DNA of 64,000 bases from the NCBI GenBank assembly GCA_029938085.1, contig JAPYOS010000005.1:1-64000 (forward strand), in the 5' to 3' direction. A program made the translations under genes and the position numbers. Shown piece after piece: positions 51,400 through 61,780 of this stretch (the stretch's first letter is position 1; every line of letters begins with the position of its first letter). Below the pieces are notes generated by a model. The model worked only from the letters and a program-made list of their open reading frames with translations, had not been told where the DNA came from and did not search any database. This DNA is from Oceanospirillaceae bacterium. Its GTDB lineage: Bacteria > Pseudomonadota > Gammaproteobacteria > Pseudomonadales > Balneatricaceae.

Positions 51400-52410
51400 T
51401 TAGGCGAATGGAGAGATGACTTGTACGTCAGGAAAAGCAGCTTGAACATCAGATTGATGTTGAGATTCAAACAACAACTTAAGGTTGGGACCGGCGTCCA
51501 TGGTTAGGTAGATGGGCAAGCCCTGTTGGCGTAGTTGCCAAACCTTTTGCATTTGAGTTAACGACTCTGGCTGCCAATACACCAATGGTGGCCATGCTGC
51601 TGCCATGGTGGCGTGCATACTCATGGCATTGTGTTCTGCGGTGCTGGCCATGGTCTGGAAGTCGCCTTCTGTAATGGCGGCTTCTATGGTGGCAAGGTCT
51701 GTTTGCGCTTGCTGGGGCCATTGTTTGTAAAGCGCGGAGGTAGCTATGGTTCTGGCCATGCCCTCACGGGAAGACACAGCTTTGGTTTGGCTTGAGATGG
51801 TTAATAAGCCTACTCTAAGTTGTGGCCATTGTTGTGTCAGGGGAAAGGCTATACTGTCACTGCCATCTTCTAACTCACCGGCTTGCCATTTGGCAAAGCC
51901 ATGCCACAAGGAACGGCTGGCGCTGCCACTGCCTAACCGTGCAAGGGCAGACAACTGGTGTTCTGGTAACTGCCAGCCCATGAGTGTGTTAGTGGCGAGT
52001 GTTAGGGCAGCAAAACCACTGGCCGACGACGCTAAACCGGCTGCCGTGGGCACTGTATTATGGGTATCAATGCGTAGTTTTAAATCAGCGGGCAATACCC
52101 GGTCTAACCACTGGCAAACCTTCACAGCAAAACTACTGCTGGCATCAACCTGGGCGCCGTTAAGTATCACCTCATGCTGAGGTGCATCAACTACCGAAAG
52201 CCCAGTTCTTGTGCCGTGTTCTGCCAATGATATAGACAGAGAGCCGGTAATGGGCAGATTAAACGTTGTTTCCCGCTTGCCCCAATATTTACTCAGGGCA
52301 ATATTGCTAGGTGCGTAAGCGCTGGCCTGTGCTGCGGGCGAGTTATGCTTGTGGTGACCCAGTACCTGGTCTACCCAGGCACATACAGCATCAGCATTGG
52401 TTTGGCTCAT
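51400..52410 (-). CDS. mvaD: diphosphomevalonate decarboxylase
   Basis: ASAYAPSNIALSKYWGKRETTFNLPITGSLSISL; AGLASSASGFAALTLA; GSGSASRSLWHGFAKW. Confidence 0.93.
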   Translation of the reverse strand: MSQTNADAVCAWVDQVLGHHKHNSPAAQASAYAPSNIALSKYWGKRETTFNLPITGSLSISLAEHGTRTGLSVVDAPQHEVILNGAQVDASSSFAVKVCQWLDRVLPADLKLRIDTHNTVPTAAGLASSASGFAALTLATNTLMGWQLPEHQLSALARLGSGSASRSLWHGFAKWQAGELEDGSDSIAFPLTQQWPQLRVGLLTISSQTKAVSSREGMARTIATSALYKQWPQQAQTDLATIEAAITEGDFQTMASTAEHNAMSMHATMAAAWPPLVYWQPESLTQMQKVWQLRQQGLPIYLTMDAGPNLKLLFESQHQSDVQAAFPDVQVISPFA

Positions 52411-52417
52411 TGTTTTT

Positions 52418-53461
52418 CTACCTGTTGTGAAGGTTGGGCAAACAGGTTTCTGCTCGCACGCCCTGAGGTTCTAATTTCAAAGCCATTTGGGTTTCGGCCC
52501 AGTCACTAATCCCGGTTGTACCTAGTAACAGTACACAGTCACCTAAACCAGAACCTGATATTTTGCCGGCAAATTGACCTACCGCTGGCGCTTGCTGCGC
52601 CCCTAGGCTTAATATTTTTTCAATAGCATCATCACTGACACCCAGCTCGCGCATGAGGCTTTGATACTGATTCACGTGAGTGCCAAATTGCGGCCAATCG
52701 TGCTGTGACAAAGCCACCATTGAGGCACTGACGCAGGCCCCCATTTGCGCATATAGGTCTGCGAACAACTGCGGCTGTTTAGCGGCTGCTAAGGCCACCT
52801 GCGCAATCACTGCTGGAGTTGGCGCTTTATAGCCACAGTACACCAAACACATGTCGGGGGCATACTGCCAGGCGCTCTCAGGCAATGCCACTGGTTGAGC
52901 ACTAATTGGGTTGGCGGTATATTCGACGATACCGCCCAGCGTAGAAGCAGCCACATCTGCACCGGAACCGCGGCCCTGAACACTGCGCACGACCGCAATG
53001 GCCTGATGCATAATGGTGAGCGGTTCCAACACGGATTGTTGTAACAAAGACAAGGCCGCTATGGTGGCAACACTAACAGCGGCAGACGACCCTAACCCTA
53101 GAGTGTGGCCAAAATCCGAAACAATGGTAATAGTCAGACCGCCAACTGCCGGCAGGGAAATGGCAATGGCGTGGAGTACAAACTCTAAGCGCTGGTCGGC
53201 CGTTGGCGAACTCATGGGTGCTTGGTAATGGCCTAACTGAGACTCGATCACCAATAAACCATCGGTTCGACGAGCGGCTTGCACGTAGATTCTTTGCTGC
53301 AAGGCGCAAACCAGCGCTGGGTAGCCAAACAACACGGCATGTTCACCCATCAGCATGGTATTGGCGGGGGCCGAAGTAACAGCGGCTTGTCGAGCAGCTA
53401 CATTACTCAATGTCCTGCACCCCCTTAAGGTCTGGCACCATGGGTGTGTATGTGTAACCAC
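52418..53461 (-). CDS. GHMP kinase, mevalonate-pathway (phosphomevalonate or mevalonate kinase)
   Basis: SAPANTMLMGEHAVLFGYPALVCAL; GLGSSAAVSVATIAALS; GRGSGADVAASTLGGIVEY. Confidence 0.85.
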   Translation of the reverse strand: MVTHTHPWCQTLRGCRTLSNVAARQAAVTSAPANTMLMGEHAVLFGYPALVCALQQRIYVQAARRTDGLLVIESQLGHYQAPMSSPTADQRLEFVLHAIAISLPAVGGLTITIVSDFGHTLGLGSSAAVSVATIAALSLLQQSVLEPLTIMHQAIAVVRSVQGRGSGADVAASTLGGIVEYTANPISAQPVALPESAWQYAPDMCLVYCGYKAPTPAVIAQVALAAAKQPQLFADLYAQMGACVSASMVALSQHDWPQFGTHVNQYQSLMRELGVSDDAIEKILSLGAQQAPAVGQFAGKISGSGLGDCVLLLGTTGISDWAETQMALKLEPQGVRAETCLPNLHNR

Positions 53462-54467
53462 TGCTCTGACTAAGTGCTACCATCAGCTCAGACTCGATAC
53501 CCACCACCCACACTAAACCGCCTTGATTACCTGAAATACTACCCGCTCCACAAATTTTAGCGGCGCCACCTCGTTGTTCCACTTGCTGAATAAATGCAGA
53601 AACAGACGCAGGCACCACACCAATACTGTCAAGCAAGCGCTGGTTTTGCATGACTGCGCTATTAAGCTCGGAGGTAGATCCTTGTTCCAAGGCCTGCAAC
53701 ATCATCGCCTCCACCTGAGCAAACTGCTGCCATACACTAGCCGGCACGGCACGCTTTTTTACCACCTCCACACACTCGCCGGTCGAACTTTGTGGCCGGC
53801 CCGTCGAGACTAAATAACTGCGGCTGATACCACCTATATGATGACTCTGCCCTTGGCCTAACTGATACTCTTGCAAGCCCCCAATGATACAGACAAAAGG
53901 GTCCAAGCCAGACGATTGGCCATGCTGCCAATGTTCACTTTGGGTGGTTTTAGCAATTAATACTTGTTGGGACAGCGGCTCGCCCAGATGTTTGAACACT
54001 GCCGCTAGCATAGCCGCTACCAAGGCCGCTGACGAACCCATACCGCCGCCAACGACGAGATCAGTGGTTAAGTCGATGTGCAGGCCATGATTTGGTTTAA
54101 TCAGGTCTAGCGCCCCACTTGCGCCTAACGCAGCAGCAAAAAAATCAGCTGGATTAGCTACAACGTGCCCCAAGGGCAATCGACTTTGAAAAAATTTTTG
54201 ATGCCGTGCCTGTGTTGCCAGTGCTAACTGTTGCAACTGCTGTGGTGTGTAGTGCTGATCAATTGAAAAGTCGGCAATGGTAAGCCGAAACCCAGCGTTA
54301 GCGGTGTCTTGCACATGGGCGTAGGCATAGTTTTGAATAGCACAGGCGAGGGCTTTAGTGCCGTAGACCACGGCATGTTCGCCGCTAAGAATCACCTTAC
54401 CTGGGACTCGAACCTTGGTGATACAAGACCGAGCCGTTGGCGAAGTTAGGTGCTGGGGCGAGGTCAT
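53403..54467 (-). CDS. mevalonate kinase family protein
   Basis: VRVPGKVILSGEHAVVYGTKALACAI; GGGMGSSAALVAAML; SSGLDPFVCIIGGLQEY; AAKICGAGSISGNQGG. Confidence 0.87.
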   Translation of the reverse strand: MTSPQHLTSPTARSCITKVRVPGKVILSGEHAVVYGTKALACAIQNYAYAHVQDTANAGFRLTIADFSIDQHYTPQQLQQLALATQARHQKFFQSRLPLGHVVANPADFFAAALGASGALDLIKPNHGLHIDLTTDLVVGGGMGSSAALVAAMLAAVFKHLGEPLSQQVLIAKTTQSEHWQHGQSSGLDPFVCIIGGLQEYQLGQGQSHHIGGISRSYLVSTGRPQSSTGECVEVVKKRAVPASVWQQFAQVEAMMLQALEQGSTSELNSAVMQNQRLLDSIGVVPASVSAFIQQVEQRGGAAKICGAGSISGNQGGLVWVVGIESELMVALSQSSGYTYTPMVPDLKGVQDIE

Positions 54468-55657
54468 CGCACCTCGTAGAGACGCTTGTGCTGGCTAATG
54501 CCCGCTAAGCGGAACTTGCCATTGGTTTGTTCAGCAAAGGCATGATCGCCACCATCTGTGGGCACTTCAAAGGCATACATTTGTTGGTAATCAGTGTAAT
54601 TAAGCGGCTTGCGTGACGCTAACATGTGTTGGTGCGATTGTTGATGCAGCATGTCTTGGTAACCCGCCACCAAGGTACCAGTGAAAAACTCTCCGACACT
54701 GCCTGAGCCATAACTGAAGAAGCCTACACGTTTGCCTGTAAGATCTAAGGCGGTATTGTCTAGCAACGAAATCAAACCTATATACATCGCCGCCGTGTAG
54801 CTATTACCGGTAATGCGATTATAGATGAGGCTAGAGGAAATTTGGTCTTCTAACGCTTGAGCGCTGAGCTCGTGGGCATTGCCGTTAGCTAAATGGTTAT
54901 GGGCTTTTTGCGCCATACGAGAAAACGGCAAGTGATAACAAAAATAATCGAAGTCACCAAATTGTAGGTCGCTTTGTTGCTGAAAATCCTGCCATGCAGA
55001 CCTCACACAACGTAAATACACTTTGGTTGAATACTTACCGTCAACTAATGCTGTAGAGCGATAGTTAGGGCGCCAAAAATCCATTACGTCTTCGGTGTGA
55101 ATGCCAGTTTCAGGATCCAAAATCACCAACCGAGGGTTAGCGCTAACGATCATAGCCACGGCGCCACAACCTTGGGTGGCTTCACCGGGGGTTTGACGGT
55201 CATAACGGGCGATGTCGGACGCCACGACCAATACTTTTTCTTTTGGTTTGCGCGCTACCCACGCGGTAGCTAATTGCAATGCCGCGGTGGCGCTGTAACA
55301 GGCCTGTTTTAGCTCGACCACACGACAGCGTGGGTTGAGTTTAAGCAACGAATGCAAATACACACCAGCAGCCTTAGATTGGTCTATACCGGTTTCCGTG
55401 GCAAACAAAATGGTATTAATTGCATTGGCATCTTCACCACGCTGCACCATGCCTTCTAGCAGGGGCACACAAGCGTTAGCCGCCATAGTGACTACGTCTT
55501 CGTCTGCGCCGGGCACACTCATACGCTCCTGACCAATACCAACTGTATACTTGGCGGCATCAGAACCATTGTTGGCCGCTAACTCTTGCAAATCTAGGCT
55601 AAAGTTCGCGGTGTAAAAACTTATATCATCAATACCAACGGACATATAACTTCTCAA
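54464..55657 (-). CDS. mvaS: hydroxymethylglutaryl-CoA synthase
   Basis: VGIDDISFYTANFSLDLQELA; VELKQACYSATAALQLA; FDYFCYHLPFSRMAQKAH; GFFSYGSGSVGEFFTG. Confidence 0.94.
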   Translation of the reverse strand: MRSYMSVGIDDISFYTANFSLDLQELAANNGSDAAKYTVGIGQERMSVPGADEDVVTMAANACVPLLEGMVQRGEDANAINTILFATETGIDQSKAAGVYLHSLLKLNPRCRVVELKQACYSATAALQLATAWVARKPKEKVLVVASDIARYDRQTPGEATQGCGAVAMIVSANPRLVILDPETGIHTEDVMDFWRPNYRSTALVDGKYSTKVYLRCVRSAWQDFQQQSDLQFGDFDYFCYHLPFSRMAQKAHNHLANGNAHELSAQALEDQISSSLIYNRITGNSYTAAMYIGLISLLDNTALDLTGKRVGFFSYGSGSVGEFFTGTLVAGYQDMLHQQSHQHMLASRKPLNYTDYQQMYAFEVPTDGGDHAFAEQTNGKFRLAGISQHKRLYEVR

Positions 55658-55692
55658 TCTTCCCTGTACAAACTCAGTGTGGTGTATACCAA

Positions 55693-56724
55693 TTACCAGT
55701 CTTCACTGAGCACTAACGTATCATTTAAACGCAGATCATCTACCTTATTAGCAGACAATAAAAACATGGCGGTGACAAACTCTTTTTTCAAGGCCTCAAT
55801 GGTATTTACAACCGCTTGAGTTGATTCCATTGCTGGCGCTAATAGTGGTTTAGCAACGCCGCCTAAACAGCCGCCCATGATAACACTTTTTACCAGGTCT
55901 AGCCCATTGCGCAGGCCGCCACTGGCAATGAATTGACCTTGCTCCATATACGGGCGTGCATTTTTCAGCGCCAATGGTGTGGGAATACCCCAGTCTTGCA
56001 AGGTAAAGCCTAGCGTATGCTCATCTGTGCGTCGCTGTTGTTCAATACGCGCCCATGAAGTGCCGCCACGTCCTGCCACGTCAAACCAACGAATTCCATG
56101 ACGCAAACCTAGCTCGATGTCTGCTACGCTTAAGCCAGCACCTACTTCTTTAAGCACTACGGGTACATCTAGAGCCGATTGGGCATGACCAATCGCTTGT
56201 GCCAAATTGGCAAAGTTAGTATCCCCTTCGGGTTGTACTGCTTCCTGTAACGGGTTGAGGTGCAAGAAAATCGCATCTGCCGACAACACATCAATGGCTT
56301 GCTGAAGCTGAGCAGCAGCCATACCGTTATTAAGCTGAATCGCTCCCATATTGGCAAACAATAGCGCATCGGGAGCAAACTTGCGTAAGTCAAAACTGGC
56401 GCGTGCCTTTTTATCTTCTAACATCACCCGCTGCGAACCCACACCCATGGCCACGCCGGTAATTTGCGCAGCCTCAGCCAAGTGTTGATTGACCTTAGAG
56501 ACTAACTCATCATCGCCGCCGGTCATGGACGAAATCAGCAACGGAAAACTCAGGCGTTTACCCATCACTTCAATACTAGGATCAACGTCGGCCAAATTAA
56601 TTTCTGGCATTGCGCGATGCTGCAATTGTATGGCATCAAAAAATCGTCCATTGCGCTCTACAGCGGCATCGGCTTCAATCACTTGAATGTGTTCGCGTTT
56701 ACGGCGATTGGTTTGGTCGTTCAT
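55693..56724 (-). CDS. fni: type 2 isopentenyl-diphosphate delta-isomerase
   Basis: RKREHIQV, ISSMTGGDDE, GVGSQRVMLED, LHLNPLQEAVQPEGDTNF, VVLKEVGAGLS, DVAGRGGTSWARIE. Confidence 0.95.
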   Translation of the reverse strand: MNDQTNRRKREHIQVIEADAAVERNGRFFDAIQLQHRAMPEINLADVDPSIEVMGKRLSFPLLISSMTGGDDELVSKVNQHLAEAAQITGVAMGVGSQRVMLEDKKARASFDLRKFAPDALLFANMGAIQLNNGMAAAQLQQAIDVLSADAIFLHLNPLQEAVQPEGDTNFANLAQAIGHAQSALDVPVVLKEVGAGLSVADIELGLRHGIRWFDVAGRGGTSWARIEQQRRTDEHTLGFTLQDWGIPTPLALKNARPYMEQGQFIASGGLRNGLDLVKSVIMGGCLGGVAKPLLAPAMESTQAVVNTIEALKKEFVTAMFLLSANKVDDLRLNDTLVLSEDW

Positions 56725-57803
56725 TTGGCATTACGCTCGAGTTTAACGTGGGCTTGCATTAGCTCGCCAGGGTTTGTTTGGGCGGCCAATAAGGATAACT
56801 CGCCACACAAGACTGTGGCCGCGCATATTTGTGCCAGGCGGCGGGCATTAGCGCCCGCTTCAGCGTCCGCAGCACAACCTAACTTAGCTAAGTTATCGGT
56901 AACAAAATCTAAACCTTTGCCATTACCAACGGTGCCCACAATGAGGTTAGGCAAGGTGCAGGAAAAATACAGATCCCCGTCTCTCACTTCGGCATGCACC
57001 ATACCTTGAGAGCCTTCGATAATGTTGGCGGCGTCTTGACCCGTAGCCAAATAAAAGCCTAATAACATATTCGCAAAATGGGCATTGGCACTTCTCAAAC
57101 CCCCGGCCATTAAGGTGCCGAGCAAGTTTTTCTTAATGTTAAGATCAACCACTTTCTCAGGCGTTGTCAGTAGCTTACGCTCACATAAATCACGTGGAAC
57201 GGTGAGTTCGGCCACTACATATTTGCCACGTCCCAAAATGCCGTTGACGGCGGTGGCTTTTTTATCACTGCAGTAATTGCCAGAAATGGAACTATAATTA
57301 AGCTCTGGATATTGTACTAACACCCATTCCATCAGTTTATCGGCAGCTTGGGTCACCATATTGTGACCGGAAGCATCACCCGTTTTAAACTCTAACCGAA
57401 GGTACAGCAAGTTGGCGACAATTTGCATGTTCATGTCGATGAGTTTAGCAAAGCGGCTAGTTTGCGCCACGATGGTTTGCATTTCATGCTGCCGATTTTG
57501 TATCGACTGCCACGCTGCTAACGCTTTGCTGGCATCATCTGCCTCAAGTAAAATCGAGCGTGTCATACGCTCATCAATCAACGTGGTTTTAATGCCATCG
57601 GCACATAATGTCGACAACCGAGCGCCACGACCTACAGAATGCCACAGTGGGATTTCATAGGTAGCTAACGGCACGGATACCTTTGCTTGCCAGCCTTCGG
57701 AATATTGCCCTACTTGGGCCGAAATCTTTAACGGCCCAACAAAGCGCATGGGAACCGGGGCTTGAGTCACTTTGGGCTTGGCGGTAACAGAAGATGAGGC
57801 CAT
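56721..57803 (-). CDS. mvaA: hydroxymethylglutaryl-CoA reductase; likely start 57803
   Basis: DKLMEWVLVQYPELNYSSISGNYCSDKKATAVNGILGRGKYVVAE; GGLRSANAHFANMLLGFYLATGQDAANIIEGSQG; VGTVGNGKGL. Confidence 0.93.
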   Translation of the reverse strand: MASSSVTAKPKVTQAPVPMRFVGPLKISAQVGQYSEGWQAKVSVPLATYEIPLWHSVGRGARLSTLCADGIKTTLIDERMTRSILLEADDASKALAAWQSIQNRQHEMQTIVAQTSRFAKLIDMNMQIVANLLYLRLEFKTGDASGHNMVTQAADKLMEWVLVQYPELNYSSISGNYCSDKKATAVNGILGRGKYVVAELTVPRDLCERKLLTTPEKVVDLNIKKNLLGTLMAGGLRSANAHFANMLLGFYLATGQDAANIIEGSQGMVHAEVRDGDLYFSCTLPNLIVGTVGNGKGLDFVTDNLAKLGCAADAEAGANARRLAQICAATVLCGELSLLAAQTNPGELMQAHVKLERNAK

Positions 57804-57902
57804 TGATGGTGCCTTATAAACGGAAAGGAAAGGTTGATGGACAATTTTAACCAGCCCCAAAACGTTATGCAATGACGATGAGGCGAGTAATTGACATTGC
57901 AT

Positions 57903-57945
57903 AAAAAAACCCCGGCTAGCAAAACACTAAATCGGGGTTTTTCTT
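57903..57945. terminator. rho-independent terminator downstream of the peroxiredoxin gene
   Basis: aaaaaaCCCCGgctagcaaaacactaaatCGGGGttttt. Confidence 0.8.
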
Positions 57946-57955
57946 ATGCTGCAAA

Positions 57956-58561
57956 TTACAGCTTGTCGGCATTCTCACTAAGGTAAGACGCAACACCTGC
58001 AGGCGAATCTTTCATGCCTGAATCACCTTTGTTCCAACCAGCAGGGCAAACTTCTCCGTGCTCTTCGTGGAATTGAAGCGCGTCTACCAAACGTAGCAAT
58101 TCGTCCATGTTACGGCCTAACGGCAGGTCGTTAACAATTTGTGAACGTACCATACCATCGCGATCAATGATGAAGGCACCACGGTAAGCTACACTGCCGT
58201 CGGCCAATTCAACGTCGTAGGCACGACAGATGTCATGGGCCATGTCGGCCGCTAGAGTATACTTCACAGGGCCAATGCCGCCATCGTTGATGGCCGTGTT
58301 ACGCCATGCGTTATGGGTGAAGTGAGAGTCGATTGAAACACCAATCACTTCAACACCACGGGCCTTGAATTCATCCATGCGGTGATCAAGGGCGATCAAC
58401 TCAGATGGACAAACAAAAGTGAAGTCGAGTGGGTAGAAAAACACTAAACCATATTTGCCTTTAATGTTTTCAGAAAGGTTAAAATCATCAACGATAGTAC
58501 CGTCACCTAAAACCGCTGGCACTGTGAAATCTGGGGCTTGTTTGCCGACTAATACGCTCAT
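57956..58561 (-). CDS. 2-Cys peroxiredoxin (AhpC/TSA family)
   Basis: YPLDFTFVCPSELIALDHRMDEFKARGVEVIGVSIDSHFTHNAWRN; GEVCPAGW resolving Cys. Confidence 0.95.
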   Translation of the reverse strand: MSVLVGKQAPDFTVPAVLGDGTIVDDFNLSENIKGKYGLVFFYPLDFTFVCPSELIALDHRMDEFKARGVEVIGVSIDSHFTHNAWRNTAINDGGIGPVKYTLAADMAHDICRAYDVELADGSVAYRGAFIIDRDGMVRSQIVNDLPLGRNMDELLRLVDALQFHEEHGEVCPAGWNKGDSGMKDSPAGVASYLSENADKL

Positions 58562-58595
58562 AGTTGTTCCTTTAAAAATCAGTGGTTAGTTTGAA

Positions 58596-58928
58596 TTATT
58601 CAGTGTCAGCTTCAGCAGGGGCTGCCGCGCTAACCAATTCGGCCAATTCGCCGGTTTGAGCCAATTCGGTAATAATGTCACAGCCGCCAACGAGTTCGCC
58701 GTTAATCCACAACTGAGGAAAGGTGGGCCAGTTAGCATACTTTGGCAACTCAGCACGAATATCCGGATGCTCCAAAATATTAACAAATGCAAAGCGCTCA
58801 CCACAGTTCATAAGATTCTGTACTGTTTGTGAGGAAAAGCCGCACTGAGGGAACTTTGGGGTACCTTTCATGTACAACAAAATGTCATTGCTTTCAATTT
58901 GTTGTTTAATTGTGTCTATAGTATCCAT
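58596..58928 (-). CDS. grxD: monothiol glutaredoxin, Grx4 type
   Basis: LYMKGTPKFPQCGFSSQTVQNL...WPTFPQLWINGELVGGCDI (CGFS). Confidence 0.95.
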   Translation of the reverse strand: MDTIDTIKQQIESNDILLYMKGTPKFPQCGFSSQTVQNLMNCGERFAFVNILEHPDIRAELPKYANWPTFPQLWINGELVGGCDIITELAQTGELAELVSAAAPAEADTE

Positions 58929-59127
58929 AATTATCTTCTCGATTTAATGGGCATCAAATTTAATGCCGCAATTATACCCATATCCTACCAATTTAGTCAG
59001 TTATTATTTATGCCTTATTTGATTTGACTAGACGCATAATTGACGCGATTTATAGGCGTTATTTGGCTTTAAATTTGCATGCCAAGGCCAATGCCCCTAT
59101 CATTCTCGCTTTAGGCGGCCTTTTTCC

Positions 59128-60057
59128 ATGCCCAATCCTGCCCCACGTCACTTTTTGACCTTACTCGACTTAACATCTAATGAACTCGACTGGGTGATTC
59201 AGCGTGCCATCGCGCTTAAACAAATACGCAATTCAAACACTTTGTACGAACCATTTCGAAACCAAGTATTGGGCATGATTTTCGAAAAATCGTCTACCCG
59301 TACTCGGGTGTCATTTGAAGCTGGCATGGCGCAACTCGGTGGGCATGCACTTTTCCTTTCTTCACGAGACACCCAATTGGGCCGTGGGGAGCCTATAGAA
59401 GACAGTGCCCGAGTCATTTCCAGCATGGTCGACATCATTATGATTCGAACCTTTGACCATGCCCAAGTGGAAGAGTTTGCTCGTCATTCCAAAGTGCCTA
59501 TCATCAACGCCCTAACCGATGATTACCACCCTTGCCAGTTATTGGCAGACATACAAACCTTTGTTGAACATCGAGGCTGTATCAGTGGCAAAACGGTGAC
59601 TTGGATTGGTGACGGCAATAACATGTGCCACTCCTATATTAACGCTGCGCGCCAGTTTGATTTTAACTTGAACATCTGCTGCCCTAGCGGGTATGCACCT
59701 AACCCGCAACTCGTCAAAGACAATGCGCAGCGCATTCAAATTATTAGCGACCCAAAAACGGCCGTGCAAGGCAGTCACCTTGTAGTCACCGACACGTGGG
59801 CATCTATGGGCCAAGAAGACGAGAAAAAAGCCCGCGAGCTGGCTTTTGCCAACTACCAGGTCAACCCTGAGCTGATGGATTTAGCCGCAGATGACGCCCT
59901 ATTCATGCACTGCTTACCTGCCTATCGTGGTTTAGAGATTAGCCACGATATGTTTAACGACCCACGTAGCGTGGTATACGACGAAGCAGAAAATCGTTTA
60001 CATGCACAAAAAGCATTGATGGAATTTTTGCTACTTAACCCTAACATCGACGCTTAA
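59128..60057 (+). CDS. argF: ornithine carbamoyltransferase
   Basis: [64 protein letters not shown]. Confidence 0.96.
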   Translation: MPNPAPRHFLTLLDLTSNELDWVIQRAIALKQIRNSNTLYEPFRNQVLGMIFEKSSTRTRVSFEAGMAQLGGHALFLSSRDTQLGRGEPIEDSARVISSMVDIIMIRTFDHAQVEEFARHSKVPIINALTDDYHPCQLLADIQTFVEHRGCISGKTVTWIGDGNNMCHSYINAARQFDFNLNICCPSGYAPNPQLVKDNAQRIQIISDPKTAVQGSHLVVTDTWASMGQEDEKKARELAFANYQVNPELMDLAADDALFMHCLPAYRGLEISHDMFNDPRSVVYDEAENRLHAQKALMEFLLLNPNIDA

Positions 60058-60084
60058 CCTAGGATATCCAACAGAACCCTTTAT

Positions 60085-61041
60085 ATGATCGAACTTAGGC
60101 ACTTAAGAACCCTCACCGCATTACGAGATACTGGTAGCTTAGTTGAGGCTGCAGAACGGGTTTTTTTAACTCAATCGGCGCTATCACACCAAATTAAAGA
60201 CCTTGAACACAAGCTCGGTTTAGAGTTGTTTGTGCGCAAAACCAAACCTGTTGAATTTACCACAGCAGGGCAACGCCTACTGCGCCTAGCAGAAGATATT
60301 TTGCCGCAAATTCGCAATACAGAACGAGAAATCACGCGCTTGGCGGCGGGCGCCGTGGGCCGACTTAACATTGCCATCGAATGCCACAGTTGTTTTCAAT
60401 GGCTAATGCCAAGCCTAGACCGGTATCGCGCAGATTGGCCCGAAGTGGAGCTCGATTTAGCCAGCGGTTTCAACTTTGCGCCCTTGCCAGCCTTGCGCAG
60501 TGGCGAACTGGACCTAGTGATCACCGCTAACCCAAAACCGTTGGCGGGTATTAGTTACGTGCCATTGTTTAGTTATGAATCGGTGCTCGCGGTGAGCAAC
60601 CAGCACCCGCTTACCCAAAAGGACTATTTAGAAGCCGGCGACCTAGCTGATCAAACACTTATTTGTTATCCCGTAGACAAAGATATGCTGGATGTTTTTG
60701 TGCAGTTTTTAGATCCTGCAGACGTGGAACCGGCCGCCATTCGCCATGCTGAACTTACAGTTATGATGATGCAACTAGTCGCGAGTGGGCGTGGTGTATG
60801 CGCCTTGCCCAACTGGGCGTTAGATGAGTATACAAGCCGCGGCTACGTGACCGCAAAAAGCATGTCTAAAACAGGCATTTGGTGCACACTTTATGCGGCG
60901 GTGAGAAGAGATCAAGCCAAAGCCAAGTACATGATGGACTTCTTAACCACGGCCCGAGAAACCTCTGCAGCCACCCTGGTAGGGGTTAAGCAGGTTGATC
61001 AGCAAGGTGCGCCATTGAAGGCACCGGAAGACTGTCTGTAG
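60085..61041 (+). CDS. metR: LysR-family regulator, MetR-like
   Basis: MIELRHLRTLTALRDTGSLVEAAERVFLTQSALSHQIKDLEHKLGLELFVRKTKPVEFT; IAIECHSCFQWLMP. Confidence 0.9.
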   Translation: MIELRHLRTLTALRDTGSLVEAAERVFLTQSALSHQIKDLEHKLGLELFVRKTKPVEFTTAGQRLLRLAEDILPQIRNTEREITRLAAGAVGRLNIAIECHSCFQWLMPSLDRYRADWPEVELDLASGFNFAPLPALRSGELDLVITANPKPLAGISYVPLFSYESVLAVSNQHPLTQKDYLEAGDLADQTLICYPVDKDMLDVFVQFLDPADVEPAAIRHAELTVMMMQLVASGRGVCALPNWALDEYTSRGYVTAKSMSKTGIWCTLYAAVRRDQAKAKYMMDFLTTARETSAATLVGVKQVDQQGAPLKAPEDCL

Positions 61042-61780
61042 GTTGATGAATAGGTAACCTAATCATCATGTTGGCACCGCCTAGGGCCTCGCTTCTGCCA
61101 GCAATGGCTCGACCGCCATGCCAATAGGCAATACGCCGGACGATTGACAGCCCAAGGCCAAAACCACCGGCACTGCGGTTGCGGCTTTCATCTAAGCGGG
61201 TAAAAGGCGAAAAAATACGCCCGTATTCCGCTTCGGGGATACCCTCACCATCATCCTCAACTAACAATACACAAAACTCACCCTCCAAACGATAACCCAA
61301 ATGTATTTTGGTATGCGCATACTTCACCGCATTGCCTACTAAATTTTGGCAAGCCCTACGTAGTTGCACGGGTTCCACGTCGATCACCTGAGTCAGTAAC
61401 CCCGGGGTGAGGCTGATTTGTAGATGAGGGTGCAAGTCGGCGTATTGACTGCGCAAGTTGTCCAATACAGACGTAACCTCCACCTGTTGAAAGATAATGC
61501 GGGGGCCGCCATCTTCGAGGTGAATATAGGTCATCACCTCTGCCACGAGATCATTGATCTCGCCAATGTCGTCTACCATATCATCGCAAGATTCCAACAA
61601 TTGCTGCTGGCGCACCAACTGAGGTTCTTTCTCCAAACCGTCTTTGAGTAGTTGCAAGGCAAAACTCAAGCGCGACACAGGGGTTCTAATTTCGTGAGAA
61701 ATAGCCGCCATTAGCTCTTGCTGTAGAGCCATTTGTTTTTCCATACGGCCTAAGTTCATAGGGTCTACAGGCAGCTCCAT
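60986..61780 (-). CDS. sensor histidine kinase, HisKA+HATPase core only
   Basis: AISHEIRTPVSRLSFALQLL; NLVGNAVKYAH; LVEDDGEGIPEAEYGRIFSPFTR; GGFGLGLSIVRRIAYWHGG; no TM or HAMP segment at the N-terminus. Confidence 0.9.
   Translation of the reverse strand: MELPVDPMNLGRMEKQMALQQELMAAISHEIRTPVSRLSFALQLLKDGLEKEPQLVRQQQLLESCDDMVDDIGEINDLVAEVMTYIHLEDGGPRIIFQQVEVTSVLDNLRSQYADLHPHLQISLTPGLLTQVIDVEPVQLRRACQNLVGNAVKYAHTKIHLGYRLEGEFCVLLVEDDGEGIPEAEYGRIFSPFTRLDESRNRSAGGFGLGLSIVRRIAYWHGGRAIAGRSEALGGANMMIRLPIHQPTDSLPVPSMAHLADQPA

Noticed and set aside
52418-54467. Two adjacent GHMP kinases as a recent tandem duplication
   Set aside because: Their sequences differ strongly outside family motifs; more consistent with separate mevalonate and phosphomevalonate kinases
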